From an uncultured Flavobacteriaceae bacterium (GTDB taxonomy: Bacteria; Bacteroidota; Bacteroidia; Flavobacteriales; Flavobacteriaceae): 61,426 bases of DNA. The position numbers were made by a program, and so were the translations under genes. Below, one piece after another: positions 8,328-17,773 of the stretch; positions within the stretch are counted from its first letter, which is position 1; each line of letters begins with the position of its first letter. The notes below the pieces were generated by a model, which was not told where the DNA came from, ran no database searches, and saw only the letters and a list, made by a program, of their open reading frames with translations. The stretch spans positions 1 through 61,426 of the forward strand of contig CALTCK010000011.1 of assembly GCA_943842625.1 (NCBI GenBank). Direction: 5' to 3'.

Positions 8328-9470
8328 ATGAAAACTAACTGCCACTTATTTTTATTGTTATTTTTAGTGATAACTACCTCCTGTAAAGAAAAACAAATTA
8401 AAACACAACCGTTACAGAAAATTAATGTCTATGAAGTGAATTCCAAAACAGTTCCAATCTATGAAGTTTTTGTGGGACAAGTTTTTGGTCAAAAAGATAT
8501 TCCTATTCGAGCAAGGGTTGAAGGGTTTTTAGAAGGAATTAACTTTACAGAAGGGTCAAATGTAAAAAAAGGAGATTTATTATATACGATAGATCCTGAT
8601 CCCTTTAGAGAGGCAGTAGTTGCTAAACAAAGTATGGTTGCTCAAGCCAATACAATAGTTACTCAAAAAGAGAGTGACTTGAAAAGAGTAAAACCACTGG
8701 CTGAAATTGACGCATTAAGCAAACGAGAGTTAGACATGGCTCAAGCCCAAAGAGATGCCTCTATATCTTCGTTGGAGGCAGCAAATGCAGATTTAAAAAT
8801 CGCTCTAATAAACTTAAGTTATACAAAAATAGCATCACCTATCGATGGAATTATTGGAAGGACTTTAGCTCGAGAAGGAGAGTTTGTTGGAAAAAATCCT
8901 AACCCTGTAATTCTAAATACTGTTTCTGACATCAATACAATTAGAGTTCAATTTTTCTTGTCTGAAAACGAGTATTTAAAAATTGCTAAAGAATATTCTA
9001 AAAATTCTTCTCAACAAGAAAGAGAAAAAAAATCAGATATTCAATTAATTTTATCAGATGGCTCCTTGTTTGAAGAAAGAGGAAAAATAGATTTTATAGA
9101 TAGAAATATCGATACATCCACAGGAACAATTCTTGTTCAAGCTACGTTTCAAAATCCAGATAAAATAATTAGACCTGGACAATTTGCGAGAGTAAAAATT
9201 AAAGTTAAAGATGTTAAAGGCGCGCTTATTGTTCCTCAAAAATGTTTAATAGAATTGCAGGGTCAATACTCTGTTTTGGTGGTCAATGAACAAAATAAAG
9301 TAGAAACCATTCAAGTAGAGGTTGGTGAGAAAATACCGGGTTTTGTTATTGTTAAAAGTGGTTTAAAAAATGGAGATCGTGTTGTTTTAGAGGGTTTACA
9401 AAAAGCGAGACCTGGTAATGAAATTATACCTGTTGTTACTGATTATAAATCTCAAGAAACAAAACAATAA
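8328..9470 (+). CDS. RND efflux pump periplasmic adaptor (membrane fusion protein)
   Basis: A 380-residue AcrA/MexA-type lipoprotein: the signal peptide ends in TTSC with Cys19 as the lipidated residue. The order of domains is typical: barrel-sandwich half (FVGQVFGQKDIPIRARVEGFL), lipoyl-like KKGDLLYTIDPDPF, a helical hairpin around residues 95-160, the returning lipoyl half (SPIDGIIGRTLAREGEFVG), a beta-barrel domain and the C-terminal membrane-proximal domain (GLKNGDRVVLEGLQKARPG). It bridges the inner-membrane pump encoded 2 bases downstream and the outer-membrane channel that follows, in a single operon. Substrates cannot be predicted. No regulator gene is adjacent; the neighbour on the other strand is the secreted propeller D. 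Confidence 0.95.
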   Translation: MKTNCHLFLLLFLVITTSCKEKQIKTQPLQKINVYEVNSKTVPIYEVFVGQVFGQKDIPIRARVEGFLEGINFTEGSNVKKGDLLYTIDPDPFREAVVAKQSMVAQANTIVTQKESDLKRVKPLAEIDALSKRELDMAQAQRDASISSLEAANADLKIALINLSYTKIASPIDGIIGRTLAREGEFVGKNPNPVILNTVSDINTIRVQFFLSENEYLKIAKEYSKNSSQQEREKKSDIQLILSDGSLFEERGKIDFIDRNIDTSTGTILVQATFQNPDKIIRPGQFARVKIKVKDVKGALIVPQKCLIELQGQYSVLVVNEQNKVETIQVEVGEKIPGFVIVKSGLKNGDRVVLEGLQKARPGNEIIPVVTDYKSQETKQ

Positions 9471-9472
9471 TT

Positions 9473-12400
9473 ATGTCTGAAAATAAGGGAAACTTTTTTG
9501 TTCACCGACCTATTGTAGCAATTGTTATTGCAATTGTCATTGTAATTGTGGGAACTGTAATGCTCGTTGGATTACCTATCGAGCAATATCCAAACTTAAC
9601 ACCGCCAATTGTCCAAGTAAGAGCTTCCTATACTGGTGCAAATGCCACAAGTGTTGAGGAATCTGTTGCAACTCCTTTAGAGCAACAAATTAATGGAGTA
9701 GATAACATGATTTATATGAAATCTACCAATGCAAATGATGGAACCATGTCTATTGATATCTCTTTTGATGTAGGAACAGATCCAGATATGAATACGGTAT
9801 TGGCGCAAAATAAAGTTTCTGCTGCATCTGCTAAATTACCTGCATCCGTAACAAAATTTGGAGTTACCACACAAAAATCACTCCCAAATATCCTAATGCT
9901 AGTTACATTAACTTCAGATGGGAGGTACGATCAAGATTTTTTAGGGAATTATGCCTTGATTAATATTAAGGATAAGCTAGCTAGAACCAAGGGTATTGGG
10001 AGGGTAGATGTCTTGGGTGCTTCAGATTATTCCATGCGAATTTGGGTGAAGCCTGATCGACTGTCACAGTTAGGATTAACGGTTCCGGAAATAATTAATG
10101 CCATTAACGAGCAAAATGTAATTGTTCCTGGAGGTAAATTTGGTGCAGAACCAGCACCCATAGGTACAGAGTTCACCTATACTGTTCGATTGCCAGAGCG
10201 ATTTAATTCGGAAGAAGCTTTTGGTAATATTATTGTAAGAACCCAAGAAGACGGTTCGCAAATAAAACTTAAAGATGTAGCATCCATAAATCTTGGTGTG
10301 GAAAGTTATAATATGAAAGCCCGCTTAAATAGCAAAACATCTGCAATTATTGCTTTATATCAAGCGCCTGGATCTAATGCAACCGAATTAGCTCAGACCA
10401 TTCGTCAAGAAATGAATTTATTAGCTACAGAATTTCCTGAAAGTATAGCATACGATATTTCACTCGATTCAACTACCGCAATTGATGCAGGAATTAGAGA
10501 TATTGTAGTTACATTAATTGTGGCATTGATATTGGTAGTTTTTGTAGTTTTTATTTTTATTCAAGATTGGAGAGCAACACTAATACCTACCTTGGCGATA
10601 CCAGTTTCCCTAATTGGAGCATTTATATTTTTTCCAGCTTTAGGCTTCACTATTAACGTATTGTCTTTACTTGGTTTAGTGTTAGCTATTGGAATTGTAG
10701 TTGATGATGCAATAGTCGTGGTAGAAGCCGTTCAAGTTAATATTGCAAAAGGAATGTCTACAAAAGAAGCTACTCTTGATGCAATGCGAAAGGTAACGGC
10801 GCCAGTAATCGCAACGACATTGGTTTTAGTAGCTGTTTTTATACCGGTAGCAGGAATGGCGGGTATTACAGGTTTGTTATACCAACAATTCGCAATTACT
10901 ATTGTAGTATCTGTATTGGTTTCATCTGTGAACGCTTTAACGTTAAGCCCTGCATTGTGTTCTTTACTTTTAAAAGAACCAAAGGTATACAAAGGACCTC
11001 TTGGCTGGGTTTTTGCAAAATTTAATAGAGGGATGGATAAAACCACTGACTCGTATATGAGTTTTACTAATATAGTTGGTAGAAAATTAAAACGTTCTGT
11101 TATTTTTATACTCTTAATGACTTTCGGAGCAGGAATATTTGGAAGTTTAGTTCCAGGTGGATTTATTCCTGAAGAAGATATGGGGTATTTTTATGTTAAT
11201 GTTCAATTACCTAATGCAGCATCCATTCAAAGATCTGATGTGGTAACCAAAGATATTGAACAAATTTTAATGCAAATTCCAGAAGTTGATTTTGTTACTA
11301 CCGCTACAGGATTCAGTATTTTATCTGGAGCTATGGTCTCTAATACTGGGTTTTTATGGGTCACTCTAAAAGATTGGTCTGAAAGAGATCGTACTGCTGA
11401 AGAAATTATTGGAGATGTAAATAAGCGCTTGGCAATGACAATAAAAGAAGCTCAGGTATTTGCTTTTGGTCCACCGGCTATTCCAGGTCTAGGAAATGGT
11501 TCAGGATACAGTATTATGCTTCAAGATAAGGGAGGTAATACACCAGAATACCTTTCACAGAACGCAATGAAATTTATCCAAGCGGCCAATGCACGCCCTG
11601 AAATTGGAAGAGCTAGTACTACTTTTCAAGCGACAGTGCCTCAGCGTTTTTTGAATATAGATAAGGAAAAAGCGTTAAAATTAGGAATTAGATTAAATGA
11701 TCTTTACACTACGATTGGAGCCTTCATGGGCGGAGCCTACGTTAACGATTTTACTCGATTTGGGCGTTTGTATAAAACTTACATACAAGCCGAGCCTGAA
11801 TATCGAGTTGATGAAACAGGAATCAATAAGTTTTTTATAAAAAACAATAAAGGAAATATGGTTCCTTTGTCAACGGTTGCAAATGTTCAAAATATTTCGG
11901 GACCGGATTACACTACACGATTTAATTTATATAGATCTGTTGAGGTAACAGGAAGTCCCTCAGAAGGATATACCTCTGATGATGCTCGAAATGCTCTTAA
12001 AGAAGTAGCCGCTCAAACATTACCACAGGATATGGGTTATAGCTGGAACGCGATGTCTTTTCAAGAAGAAAAAGCTTCGGGATCTTTAGGAATTATATTA
12101 ACGTTTTCGTTGGTATTTGTCTTCTTAATATTAGCGGCTCAATATGAAAGTTGGTCACTACCTTTTGCAATTTTAATGGGAACTCCTTTTGCAATCTTTG
12201 GAGCTTTATTAGCCCTCTGGCTTGGAAGATTAATAAGTCCAACATTCGAGAATAATATTTTTGCGCAAGTGTCCTTTGTGATGCTGATTGGTATGGCAGC
12301 AAAAAATGCCATATTAATTGTTGAATTTGCAAATGATGAGTTTCAAAAAGGATTAAGCCTTTTCGATGCCGCTATGGCAGCAGCTAAATCAAGATTTAGA

Positions 12401-12640
12401 CCAATATTAATGACGGCATTTTCTTTTATTCTTGGAGTTTTTCCTTTGGTAATCGCCTCAGGTTCTGGAGCTGAAGCAAGAAAAGTAATGGGAATGGCTT
12501 TATTAGGAGGGATGGGATTAGCAACTTTATTAGGTGTTTTTTTATATCCTATGTTGTTTGTGTTTATTGGAAAAATTGCTGGCTATGAGAAAAAAAGAGA
12601 TCTAGAACAACTTACTCAATTAAAATCCAAAACAAATTAA
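9473..12640 (+). CDS. RND multidrug efflux pump permease (HAE1/AcrB family)
   Basis: At 1055 residues this is full length for the hydrophobic/amphiphilic efflux RND family. It shows an N-terminal transmembrane helix after FFVHRPIVA, the two large periplasmic loops, and twelve expected membrane helices. The proton-relay residues are present: the Asp pair in GIVVDDAIVVVEAV (helix 4) and the Lys in GMAAKNAILIVEFAND (helix 10). The motif RFRPILMTAFSFILGVFPL near the end is also typical. It would form the trimeric inner-membrane pump driven by the proton gradient. The start lies 2 bases after the adaptor gene and its stop overlaps the next start (TAATG), so the three genes are translationally close-packed. 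Confidence 0.96.
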   Translation: MSENKGNFFVHRPIVAIVIAIVIVIVGTVMLVGLPIEQYPNLTPPIVQVRASYTGANATSVEESVATPLEQQINGVDNMIYMKSTNANDGTMSIDISFDVGTDPDMNTVLAQNKVSAASAKLPASVTKFGVTTQKSLPNILMLVTLTSDGRYDQDFLGNYALINIKDKLARTKGIGRVDVLGASDYSMRIWVKPDRLSQLGLTVPEIINAINEQNVIVPGGKFGAEPAPIGTEFTYTVRLPERFNSEEAFGNIIVRTQEDGSQIKLKDVASINLGVESYNMKARLNSKTSAIIALYQAPGSNATELAQTIRQEMNLLATEFPESIAYDISLDSTTAIDAGIRDIVVTLIVALILVVFVVFIFIQDWRATLIPTLAIPVSLIGAFIFFPALGFTINVLSLLGLVLAIGIVVDDAIVVVEAVQVNIAKGMSTKEATLDAMRKVTAPVIATTLVLVAVFIPVAGMAGITGLLYQQFAITIVVSVLVSSVNALTLSPALCSLLLKEPKVYKGPLGWVFAKFNRGMDKTTDSYMSFTNIVGRKLKRSVIFILLMTFGAGIFGSLVPGGFIPEEDMGYFYVNVQLPNAASIQRSDVVTKDIEQILMQIPEVDFVTTATGFSILSGAMVSNTGFLWVTLKDWSERDRTAEEIIGDVNKRLAMTIKEAQVFAFGPPAIPGLGNGSGYSIMLQDKGGNTPEYLSQNAMKFIQAANARPEIGRASTTFQATVPQRFLNIDKEKALKLGIRLNDLYTTIGAFMGGAYVNDFTRFGRLYKTYIQAEPEYRVDETGINKFFIKNNKGNMVPLSTVANVQNISGPDYTTRFNLYRSVEVTGSPSEGYTSDDARNALKEVAAQTLPQDMGYSWNAMSFQEEKASGSLGIILTFSLVFVFLILAAQYESWSLPFAILMGTPFAIFGALLALWLGRLISPTFENNIFAQVSFVMLIGMAAKNAILIVEFANDEFQKGLSLFDAAMAAAKSRFRPILMTAFSFILGVFPLVIASGSGAEARKVMGMALLGGMGLATLLGVFLYPMLFVFIGKIAGYEKKRDLEQLTQLKSKTN

Positions 12641-14226
12641 TGATGAAAGTTTATACATATCTATTATTATTAACAGTAATTGTTTTGGTGCAGTCTTGTA
12701 AAGTTGGGCCTAATTATTTACAACCTGAAGAAATTACTCTGAAAGAGTATAGATACTCGGCAAAAGATACCGATAGTATGATCAACTTAAAATGGTGGGA
12801 TTTATTCAAAGACCCTGTTTTGGATACCTTGATCGTAACGGCTCTTCGAGAAAACAAGGACGCTTTAATCGCAGCAAGCAGAATTGAACAAGCACGAGCT
12901 AATGTTAGTTTCACTAAAGCTGATATGGGTCCAAAAATCACTGTTAGTGGAGGAGCCTCTCGAGGTGATTTAGTTAATGGCGCCCTTCAATCAAATGCAC
13001 CAATAAATTCGTTTAGAGCGTCGACTGGCATCAATTGGGAGCTTGATTTTTGGGGTAAATTTAGAAGAGGTAATGAGGCTGCTCAAGCCAATTTGCTAGC
13101 TACATTTTATGGTAAAAGAGCTCTAGAAATTGCTTTAATAAGTGAAGTCGCAAATAATTATTTTCAACTGATTGACTACAAATCTCGATTGGAAATTTCG
13201 CAAAACACACTCGCTTTAAGAGACAGTACGTTGCAAATTATTCAAGCGAGATTTAATGAGGGCTATACCAATATTATTGACGTAAATCAGGCTCAAATTC
13301 AAAAAGCAATTACACAGGTATCTATTCCACAATTTAAGAGATCGATTGCGTTTACTGAACATAATTTGAGTATTTTAATAGGAAGATCTCCTGATTCAAT
13401 TCCTAGCTTAAAAAAATTAAGAGACTATGAAATTCCCAAAATTATTCCTACAGGAATTCCATCAGAAATATTACAAAGGCGTCCAGATATTCTTGAGGCA
13501 CAAGAATATTACAGAGCATCAAATGCCTATATTGGAGTCGCCCAAGCAATGCGTTTCCCAACAATTAGTTTAACAGGTATGCTAGGATTAGGAAGTTCTG
13601 ATTTGTCAAATCTGGTTTCAAATGGATTGGGTTGGACAGCAGGTGCAGGTTTGGGAGCTCCCTTATTTGAGTGGGGAAAAAACAAAAAACGAGTAGACAT
13701 TGAAAGAGAAAATGCCTACCAGTCCTTACTTTTTTATGAAAATATAGTCCTTAATGCTCTTTTAGAGGTTGATAATTCTTTAATCGAACTTTCTACTCTA
13801 AAAGAAGAGTTGAATGCAAATAAATTAATGTTAGATGCTGCAACCAATGCAAGTTATTTGTCAAGAGAAAGATATTATCAGGGGGTAACTAGTTATTTAG
13901 AAGTTATAGAAAATCAAAGAGTAGAATTTGATGCTAGATTGGCCTATGCGGAAAATTATCAACAATTATTATCTTCCTATGTTTTCCTGTATAAATCTCT
14001 AGGTGGTGGTTGGATTTCTTCAAACGAACTAGATAAATACGCACAACAATTAGCAGATGAACAAGGAGTAGACGTCTCCACTATTGATAAAAATGATTTG
14101 TTCTACAATGGTCAAATTGTTGATTTGTATTTAACTAAGGAAGAAAAACAAGCTAAAAAAGAGAAAAAGAAAGCACAAAGAAGGTCTGAAAAAGAACAAC
14201 GAAAGAAAGCAAGAAAAAATAATTAA
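12640..14226 (+). CDS. Outer-membrane efflux channel lipoprotein (NodT/OprM family) with a Lys-rich tail
   Basis: A 528-residue TolC-like channel with lipoprotein signal (VQSC, Cys20 counted from the first Met; a second Met directly follows and could also be the start). It contains the typical KVGPNYLQPE beginning, WWDLFKDPVLDTLI, the helical repeats with RPDILEAQEYYRASNAYIGVAQA, and LEVIENQRVEFDARLAYAE. Its start overlaps the pump stop codon by one base. The family normally ends about 460-480 residues; here ~50 extra residues follow, ending in a strongly basic, charged segment rich in KK, EK and RR (about residues 500-528). That tail would face the periplasm. It is the last gene of the RND operon. 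Confidence 0.94.
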   Translation: MMKVYTYLLLLTVIVLVQSCKVGPNYLQPEEITLKEYRYSAKDTDSMINLKWWDLFKDPVLDTLIVTALRENKDALIAASRIEQARANVSFTKADMGPKITVSGGASRGDLVNGALQSNAPINSFRASTGINWELDFWGKFRRGNEAAQANLLATFYGKRALEIALISEVANNYFQLIDYKSRLEISQNTLALRDSTLQIIQARFNEGYTNIIDVNQAQIQKAITQVSIPQFKRSIAFTEHNLSILIGRSPDSIPSLKKLRDYEIPKIIPTGIPSEILQRRPDILEAQEYYRASNAYIGVAQAMRFPTISLTGMLGLGSSDLSNLVSNGLGWTAGAGLGAPLFEWGKNKKRVDIERENAYQSLLFYENIVLNALLEVDNSLIELSTLKEELNANKLMLDAATNASYLSRERYYQGVTSYLEVIENQRVEFDARLAYAENYQQLLSSYVFLYKSLGGGWISSNELDKYAQQLADEQGVDVSTIDKNDLFYNGQIVDLYLTKEEKQAKKEKKKAQRRSEKEQRKKARKNN

Positions 14227-14255
14227 TTGAATTAGTTGTAAATGCTCTTTCTAGT

Positions 14256-14290
14256 AGTTGCTATTTATAAGTAATTTACTGTTATTTTTG
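14256..14290 (+). promoter_or_regulatory. Predicted promoter of thiL
   Basis: GTTG at 14257-14260 and TATTTTTG at 14283-14290 are spaced 22 bases apart, fitting the Bacteroidota -33 TTTG and -7 TAnnTTTG elements. The thiL ATG follows 20 bases later. Confidence 0.5.
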
Positions 14291-14309
14291 CATAAATACG
14301 TATCATCAT

Positions 14310-15365
14310 ATGTTTGAAAATAAAAATAATTCTACCACAAATATTTCAGAATTAGGAGAATTTGGGTTAATTGAACATCTTACCAAAAATTTTAAAATAA
14401 CCCAAAAATCAACGATTAAAGGAATTGGTGATGACGCCGCGGTTATTTCTAACGATTCTTTAACAGAAATTGTTATAACAACCGATTTGTTGGTTGAGGG
14501 AGTTCATTTTGATCTAAGTTATATGCCCTTAAAACACCTTGGATACAAAGCAGTAATTGTTAATTTATCTGACGTATTTGCCATGAATGCCAACGCAGAA
14601 CAAATAACTGTTTCCATTGGTGTTTCAAACCGATTTCCTGTTGAAGCCCTTGAGGAATTGTATGAAGGTATTCATACCGCTGCCAAACTTTATAAAATTG
14701 ATGTTATTGGAGGAGACACTACTTCATCAAAAACAGGTTTAGTGATTAGTATTACAGCTATAGGTAGAGTAGCTAAGGGCGAAGCCGTTTACAGAAATAC
14801 TGCAAAAGAAAATGATTTGTTAGTGGTTTCAGGAGATCTTGGAGCGGCATATCTAGGTCTGCAAGTTTTGGAGAGGGAAAAAAAAGTGTTTGAAGTAAAT
14901 CCTCAATCTCAACCAGATCTGGGTAATTATACCTATTTAATCGAAAGGCAATTAAAACCAGAGGCACGCCAAGATATCCCTAAATTATTAAAAGATTTAG
15001 AGGTTAAACCAACTTCAATGATAGACGTAAGTGATGGATTATCCTCCGAAATTTTACACCTCTGCAAACAATCTAAAGTAGGTTGCACTCTTTACGAAGA
15101 TAAAATACCATTGGACCAACAAGTTATTTCTGCTTGTGAAGAATTTAAAATGGACAGTACCACCATCGCTCTGAGTGGAGGAGAAGATTATGAATTGCTT
15201 TTCACTGTCAAGATGGAAGATTTTCCAAAAATAAAAGGAAATCCAAACTTATCGGTGATTGGACATGTCACTCACGAAAAAGAAGGAGTCCATTTAATTA
15301 CCCGAGGAGATGAGAAAATTCCTTTAATAGCTAGAGGTTGGAATTCATTAGAGTCTGAAAATTAA
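14310..15365 (+). CDS. thiL: Thiamine-monophosphate kinase
   Basis: A 351-residue PurM/ThiL-fold enzyme that phosphorylates thiamine phosphate to thiamine diphosphate with ATP in the cytoplasm. Diagnostic motifs are GIGDDAAVI (residues 38-46), TTDLLVEGVHF, YKAVIVNLSDVFAM, IGGDTTSS, SGDLGAAYLG, MIDVSDGLSSE and ALSGGEDYELLF near the C-terminus. The length is normal for the Bacteroidota form. It stands alone between the efflux operon and a convergent hydrolase gene, with its own predicted promoter. Confidence 0.95.
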   Translation: MFENKNNSTTNISELGEFGLIEHLTKNFKITQKSTIKGIGDDAAVISNDSLTEIVITTDLLVEGVHFDLSYMPLKHLGYKAVIVNLSDVFAMNANAEQITVSIGVSNRFPVEALEELYEGIHTAAKLYKIDVIGGDTTSSKTGLVISITAIGRVAKGEAVYRNTAKENDLLVVSGDLGAAYLGLQVLEREKKVFEVNPQSQPDLGNYTYLIERQLKPEARQDIPKLLKDLEVKPTSMIDVSDGLSSEILHLCKQSKVGCTLYEDKIPLDQQVISACEEFKMDSTTIALSGGEDYELLFTVKMEDFPKIKGNPNLSVIGHVTHEKEGVHLITRGDEKIPLIARGWNSLESEN

Positions 15366-15394
15366 TTCTTAAATCACAGGCGTAATTTTAAAAA

Positions 15395-16171
15395 TTAAAT
15401 AAAACCTATCTGTTTCATAACTTCAACGATTTCATGATGATTTTCGTTTGTACTCATGTGACCAGAGTTAACTCTTATTAGTTCTGTATCACTGTCAATT
15501 GCAATTTTTCTAGAATTAGAAAATGGTATTATGGGATCTTCAACACCTGAAATTATATATTTTTTTCCTTTAAATAATTTTAAAATTTGTGTTCTGTCGC
15601 TTCTTAGTTTCATTCCATGAATTGAAGCCATTATCGCTTGTTTTGACAGTTTTAACGCATTTTCTGTAAGTAATTCAATGAGATCTTTATACACTTCTAA
15701 TTTTTTTTCAGGAAACAATGATCGAATTGCTTCTCTTACAATAACATTTTTATTGGCATGAATAATTTTAAGCATACGATCTCTGTTTTTTTTTCTCATT
15801 AACGAATCTTCTTCAGTAGTTGAGTTTAACAAAACAATAGTATTAATTTTAGAACTATATTTTTCAAGAAAGGCTAAACTAACATATCCTCCCATAGAAT
15901 GACCAAGAAGATTTGCAGTGGTTATATTATTTTCTTCTAGAATAAAATTGACGAGGTCTGCCAATAGTTCCATTGAATGAATTTTGTCAATACAGTCACT
16001 TTTCCCGTGTCCCGGAAGATCGATAGCTAATACTTTATTTTTTTTGGAGAGAAGTGGAATTAAACCTGACCAAATTTTTGTGTTTAATAAAAATCCGTGT
16101 AATAAAACAACACATTTTCCTTTACCTGTTATCGAGTAATGTATTGAGGTTTTCTTGAACTGTGTTACCAT
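15395..16171 (-). CDS. Alpha/beta hydrolase
   Basis: A 258-residue single-domain alpha/beta hydrolase without signal peptide, so cytoplasmic. Oxyanion-hole segment LLHGFLLNT is near residue 24, the nucleophile elbow is GHSMGG with Ser92, and the acid (ISGVEDPIIPF) and His (VNSGHMS) lie in the usual C-terminal positions. The sequence resembles the MenH/carboxylesterase-like group, but nothing in the context (thiL on one side, aminopeptidase P on the other) fixes a substrate. The gene is convergent with thiL and 56 bp downstream of the aminopeptidase gene on the same strand, so it may be cotranscribed with it. Confidence 0.88.
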   Translation of the reverse strand: MVTQFKKTSIHYSITGKGKCVVLLHGFLLNTKIWSGLIPLLSKKNKVLAIDLPGHGKSDCIDKIHSMELLADLVNFILEENNITTANLLGHSMGGYVSLAFLEKYSSKINTIVLLNSTTEEDSLMRKKNRDRMLKIIHANKNVIVREAIRSLFPEKKLEVYKDLIELLTENALKLSKQAIMASIHGMKLRSDRTQILKLFKGKKYIISGVEDPIIPFSNSRKIAIDSDTELIRVNSGHMSTNENHHEIVEVMKQIGFI

Positions 16172-16227
16172 TTTTTTATTAATCTAAATTTCAGTCAATA
16201 AAACCTACAAACCCATGTAGTAATTTT

Positions 16228-17520
16228 TTAAGAATTCATGATATCTTCAATTTCTTCAATTGCTATCGGAATATTTTTCATTAAGTTTAGAGGAGCTCCT
16301 TTTTCTTGGATAACTACGTCGTCTTCTAATCGAATTCCAAAACCCTCCTCTGGAATATAAATTCCAGGTTCAACGGTAAAAACCATATTTGTTTCCATAG
16401 GCTCCCATAACAAACCATAATCATGAGTGTCTAAGCCCATATGATGAGAAGTGCCATGCATAAAATATTTTTTGTATGCCGGCCAGTTAGGATCTTCGTT
16501 TTGAACATCTGCTTTATCTATAAGGCCTAAACCTAATAATTCAGAAGTCATAAGCTTTCCTACTTCTACATGATAATCTGCCCAAATAGTTCCAGGAATT
16601 AGCATATTGGTGGCATTAATTTTAACTCTGTTTACGGCATTGTAGACTTCCTTTTGACGTTTTGAATATCGACCATTTACTGGAATCGTTCGCGTCATAT
16701 CACTGCTGTAATTAGCGTATTCCGCACCAACATCTAATAAAATTAAATCGCCATCATTACAAACCTGATTGTTTTCGATATAATGAAGTACGTTGGCATT
16801 GTTCCCACTTGCAATAATAGGAGTGTAGGCGAACCCTTTTGATCGATTTTTGAGAAATTCATGAATAAATTCTGCTTCAATTTCGTACTCAGCTACTCCA
16901 GGTTTAACAAACTTTAAAACGCGTCGCATTCCTTTTTCGGTGATGTTACAAGCCTTTTGTAATAAGTCAAGTTCTATTGGGTCTTTTATGGAACGTAACC
17001 TTTGTAATATTGGATTGCTTTTTTCAACTTTATGTGCAGGATATTTGTTTAAAAGCCATTTGGTAAAACGATCTTCTCTTGTCTCAGTTTCGATGGATGC
17101 TCTGTAATGTTCGTTAGTATTAATATGAACCGTATCAGATTGAGCCATTAGTTCAGCCATTACTTTGTTTAAATCTTGTAGCCAGTAAACTGTTTTTATA
17201 CCACTTACTTCAAAAGCACGCTTTTTTGTTAGTTTTTCTCCTTCCCATATTGCGATATGATCATTGGTTTCTTTTAAAAATAAAATCTCACGATGTTTTT
17301 TGTTAGGGCAATCTGGAAACATTACTAAAATACTTTCTTCTTGGTCTACACCGCTTAAGTAGTATATGTCTCTATGTTGTTGAAAGGGCATCGTACTGTC
17401 GGCACTTATTGGATAGATGTCATTGCTATTAAAAACTGCCAAACTATTAGCTTTCATTTGAGCCATAAAATTTGATCGATTTTTTACAAATAATGCGGAA
17501 TCAATTGGATGATATTTCAT
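16228..17520 (-). CDS. pepP: Xaa-Pro aminopeptidase (aminopeptidase P family, M24)
   Basis: A 430-residue cytoplasmic M24B metallopeptidase that removes N-terminal residues preceding proline. The N-terminal creatinase-like domain is followed by the pita-bread domain with all five metal ligands visible: the Asp pair in LLDVGAEYANYSSDMTRT, His in HGTSHHMGLDTHDYG, Glu in TVEPGIYI and Glu in GIRLEDDVVI. The length equals that of bacterial PepP. It is divergent from sdhC across a 253-bp gap that contains the sdh promoter. Confidence 0.94.
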   Translation of the reverse strand: MKYHPIDSALFVKNRSNFMAQMKANSLAVFNSNDIYPISADSTMPFQQHRDIYYLSGVDQEESILVMFPDCPNKKHREILFLKETNDHIAIWEGEKLTKKRAFEVSGIKTVYWLQDLNKVMAELMAQSDTVHINTNEHYRASIETETREDRFTKWLLNKYPAHKVEKSNPILQRLRSIKDPIELDLLQKACNITEKGMRRVLKFVKPGVAEYEIEAEFIHEFLKNRSKGFAYTPIIASGNNANVLHYIENNQVCNDGDLILLDVGAEYANYSSDMTRTIPVNGRYSKRQKEVYNAVNRVKINATNMLIPGTIWADYHVEVGKLMTSELLGLGLIDKADVQNEDPNWPAYKKYFMHGTSHHMGLDTHDYGLLWEPMETNMVFTVEPGIYIPEEGFGIRLEDDVVIQEKGAPLNLMKNIPIAIEEIEDIMNS

Positions 17521-17720
17521 AATGTAACCTTAAATTATTTTATTCAAAATTAATTAAAGTATCCCTTTTTTTAATGTTTCTAACACTTTTTTATTTTCTT
17601 GCTTTTTAATTGTATTCGATTATTTGGTTCTGGACTTTAAATTCATGAGAATTTTAGAACTTATAATTTTTTTGTGCAATCAATAATAATTCTAAATACT
17701 TTAGAAAACAAACCATAAAG

Positions 17721-17752
17721 TTTGGTGGTTTTTACTTTGAGCCGTAATTTTG
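17721..17752 (+). promoter_or_regulatory. Predicted promoter of the sdhCAB operon
   Basis: TTTG at 17721-17724 and TAATTTTG at 17745-17752, spacer 20 bases, match the Bacteroidota housekeeping consensus closely. The sdhC start codon is 21 bases further on. Confidence 0.65.
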
Positions 17753-17773
17753 TGCTTCTAAAAAAAATTATAA

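Noticed and set aside
10732-11046. 104-residue minus-strand open frame inside the RND permease gene
   Set aside because: Shadow of the permease, which is full length with intact proton-relay motifs.
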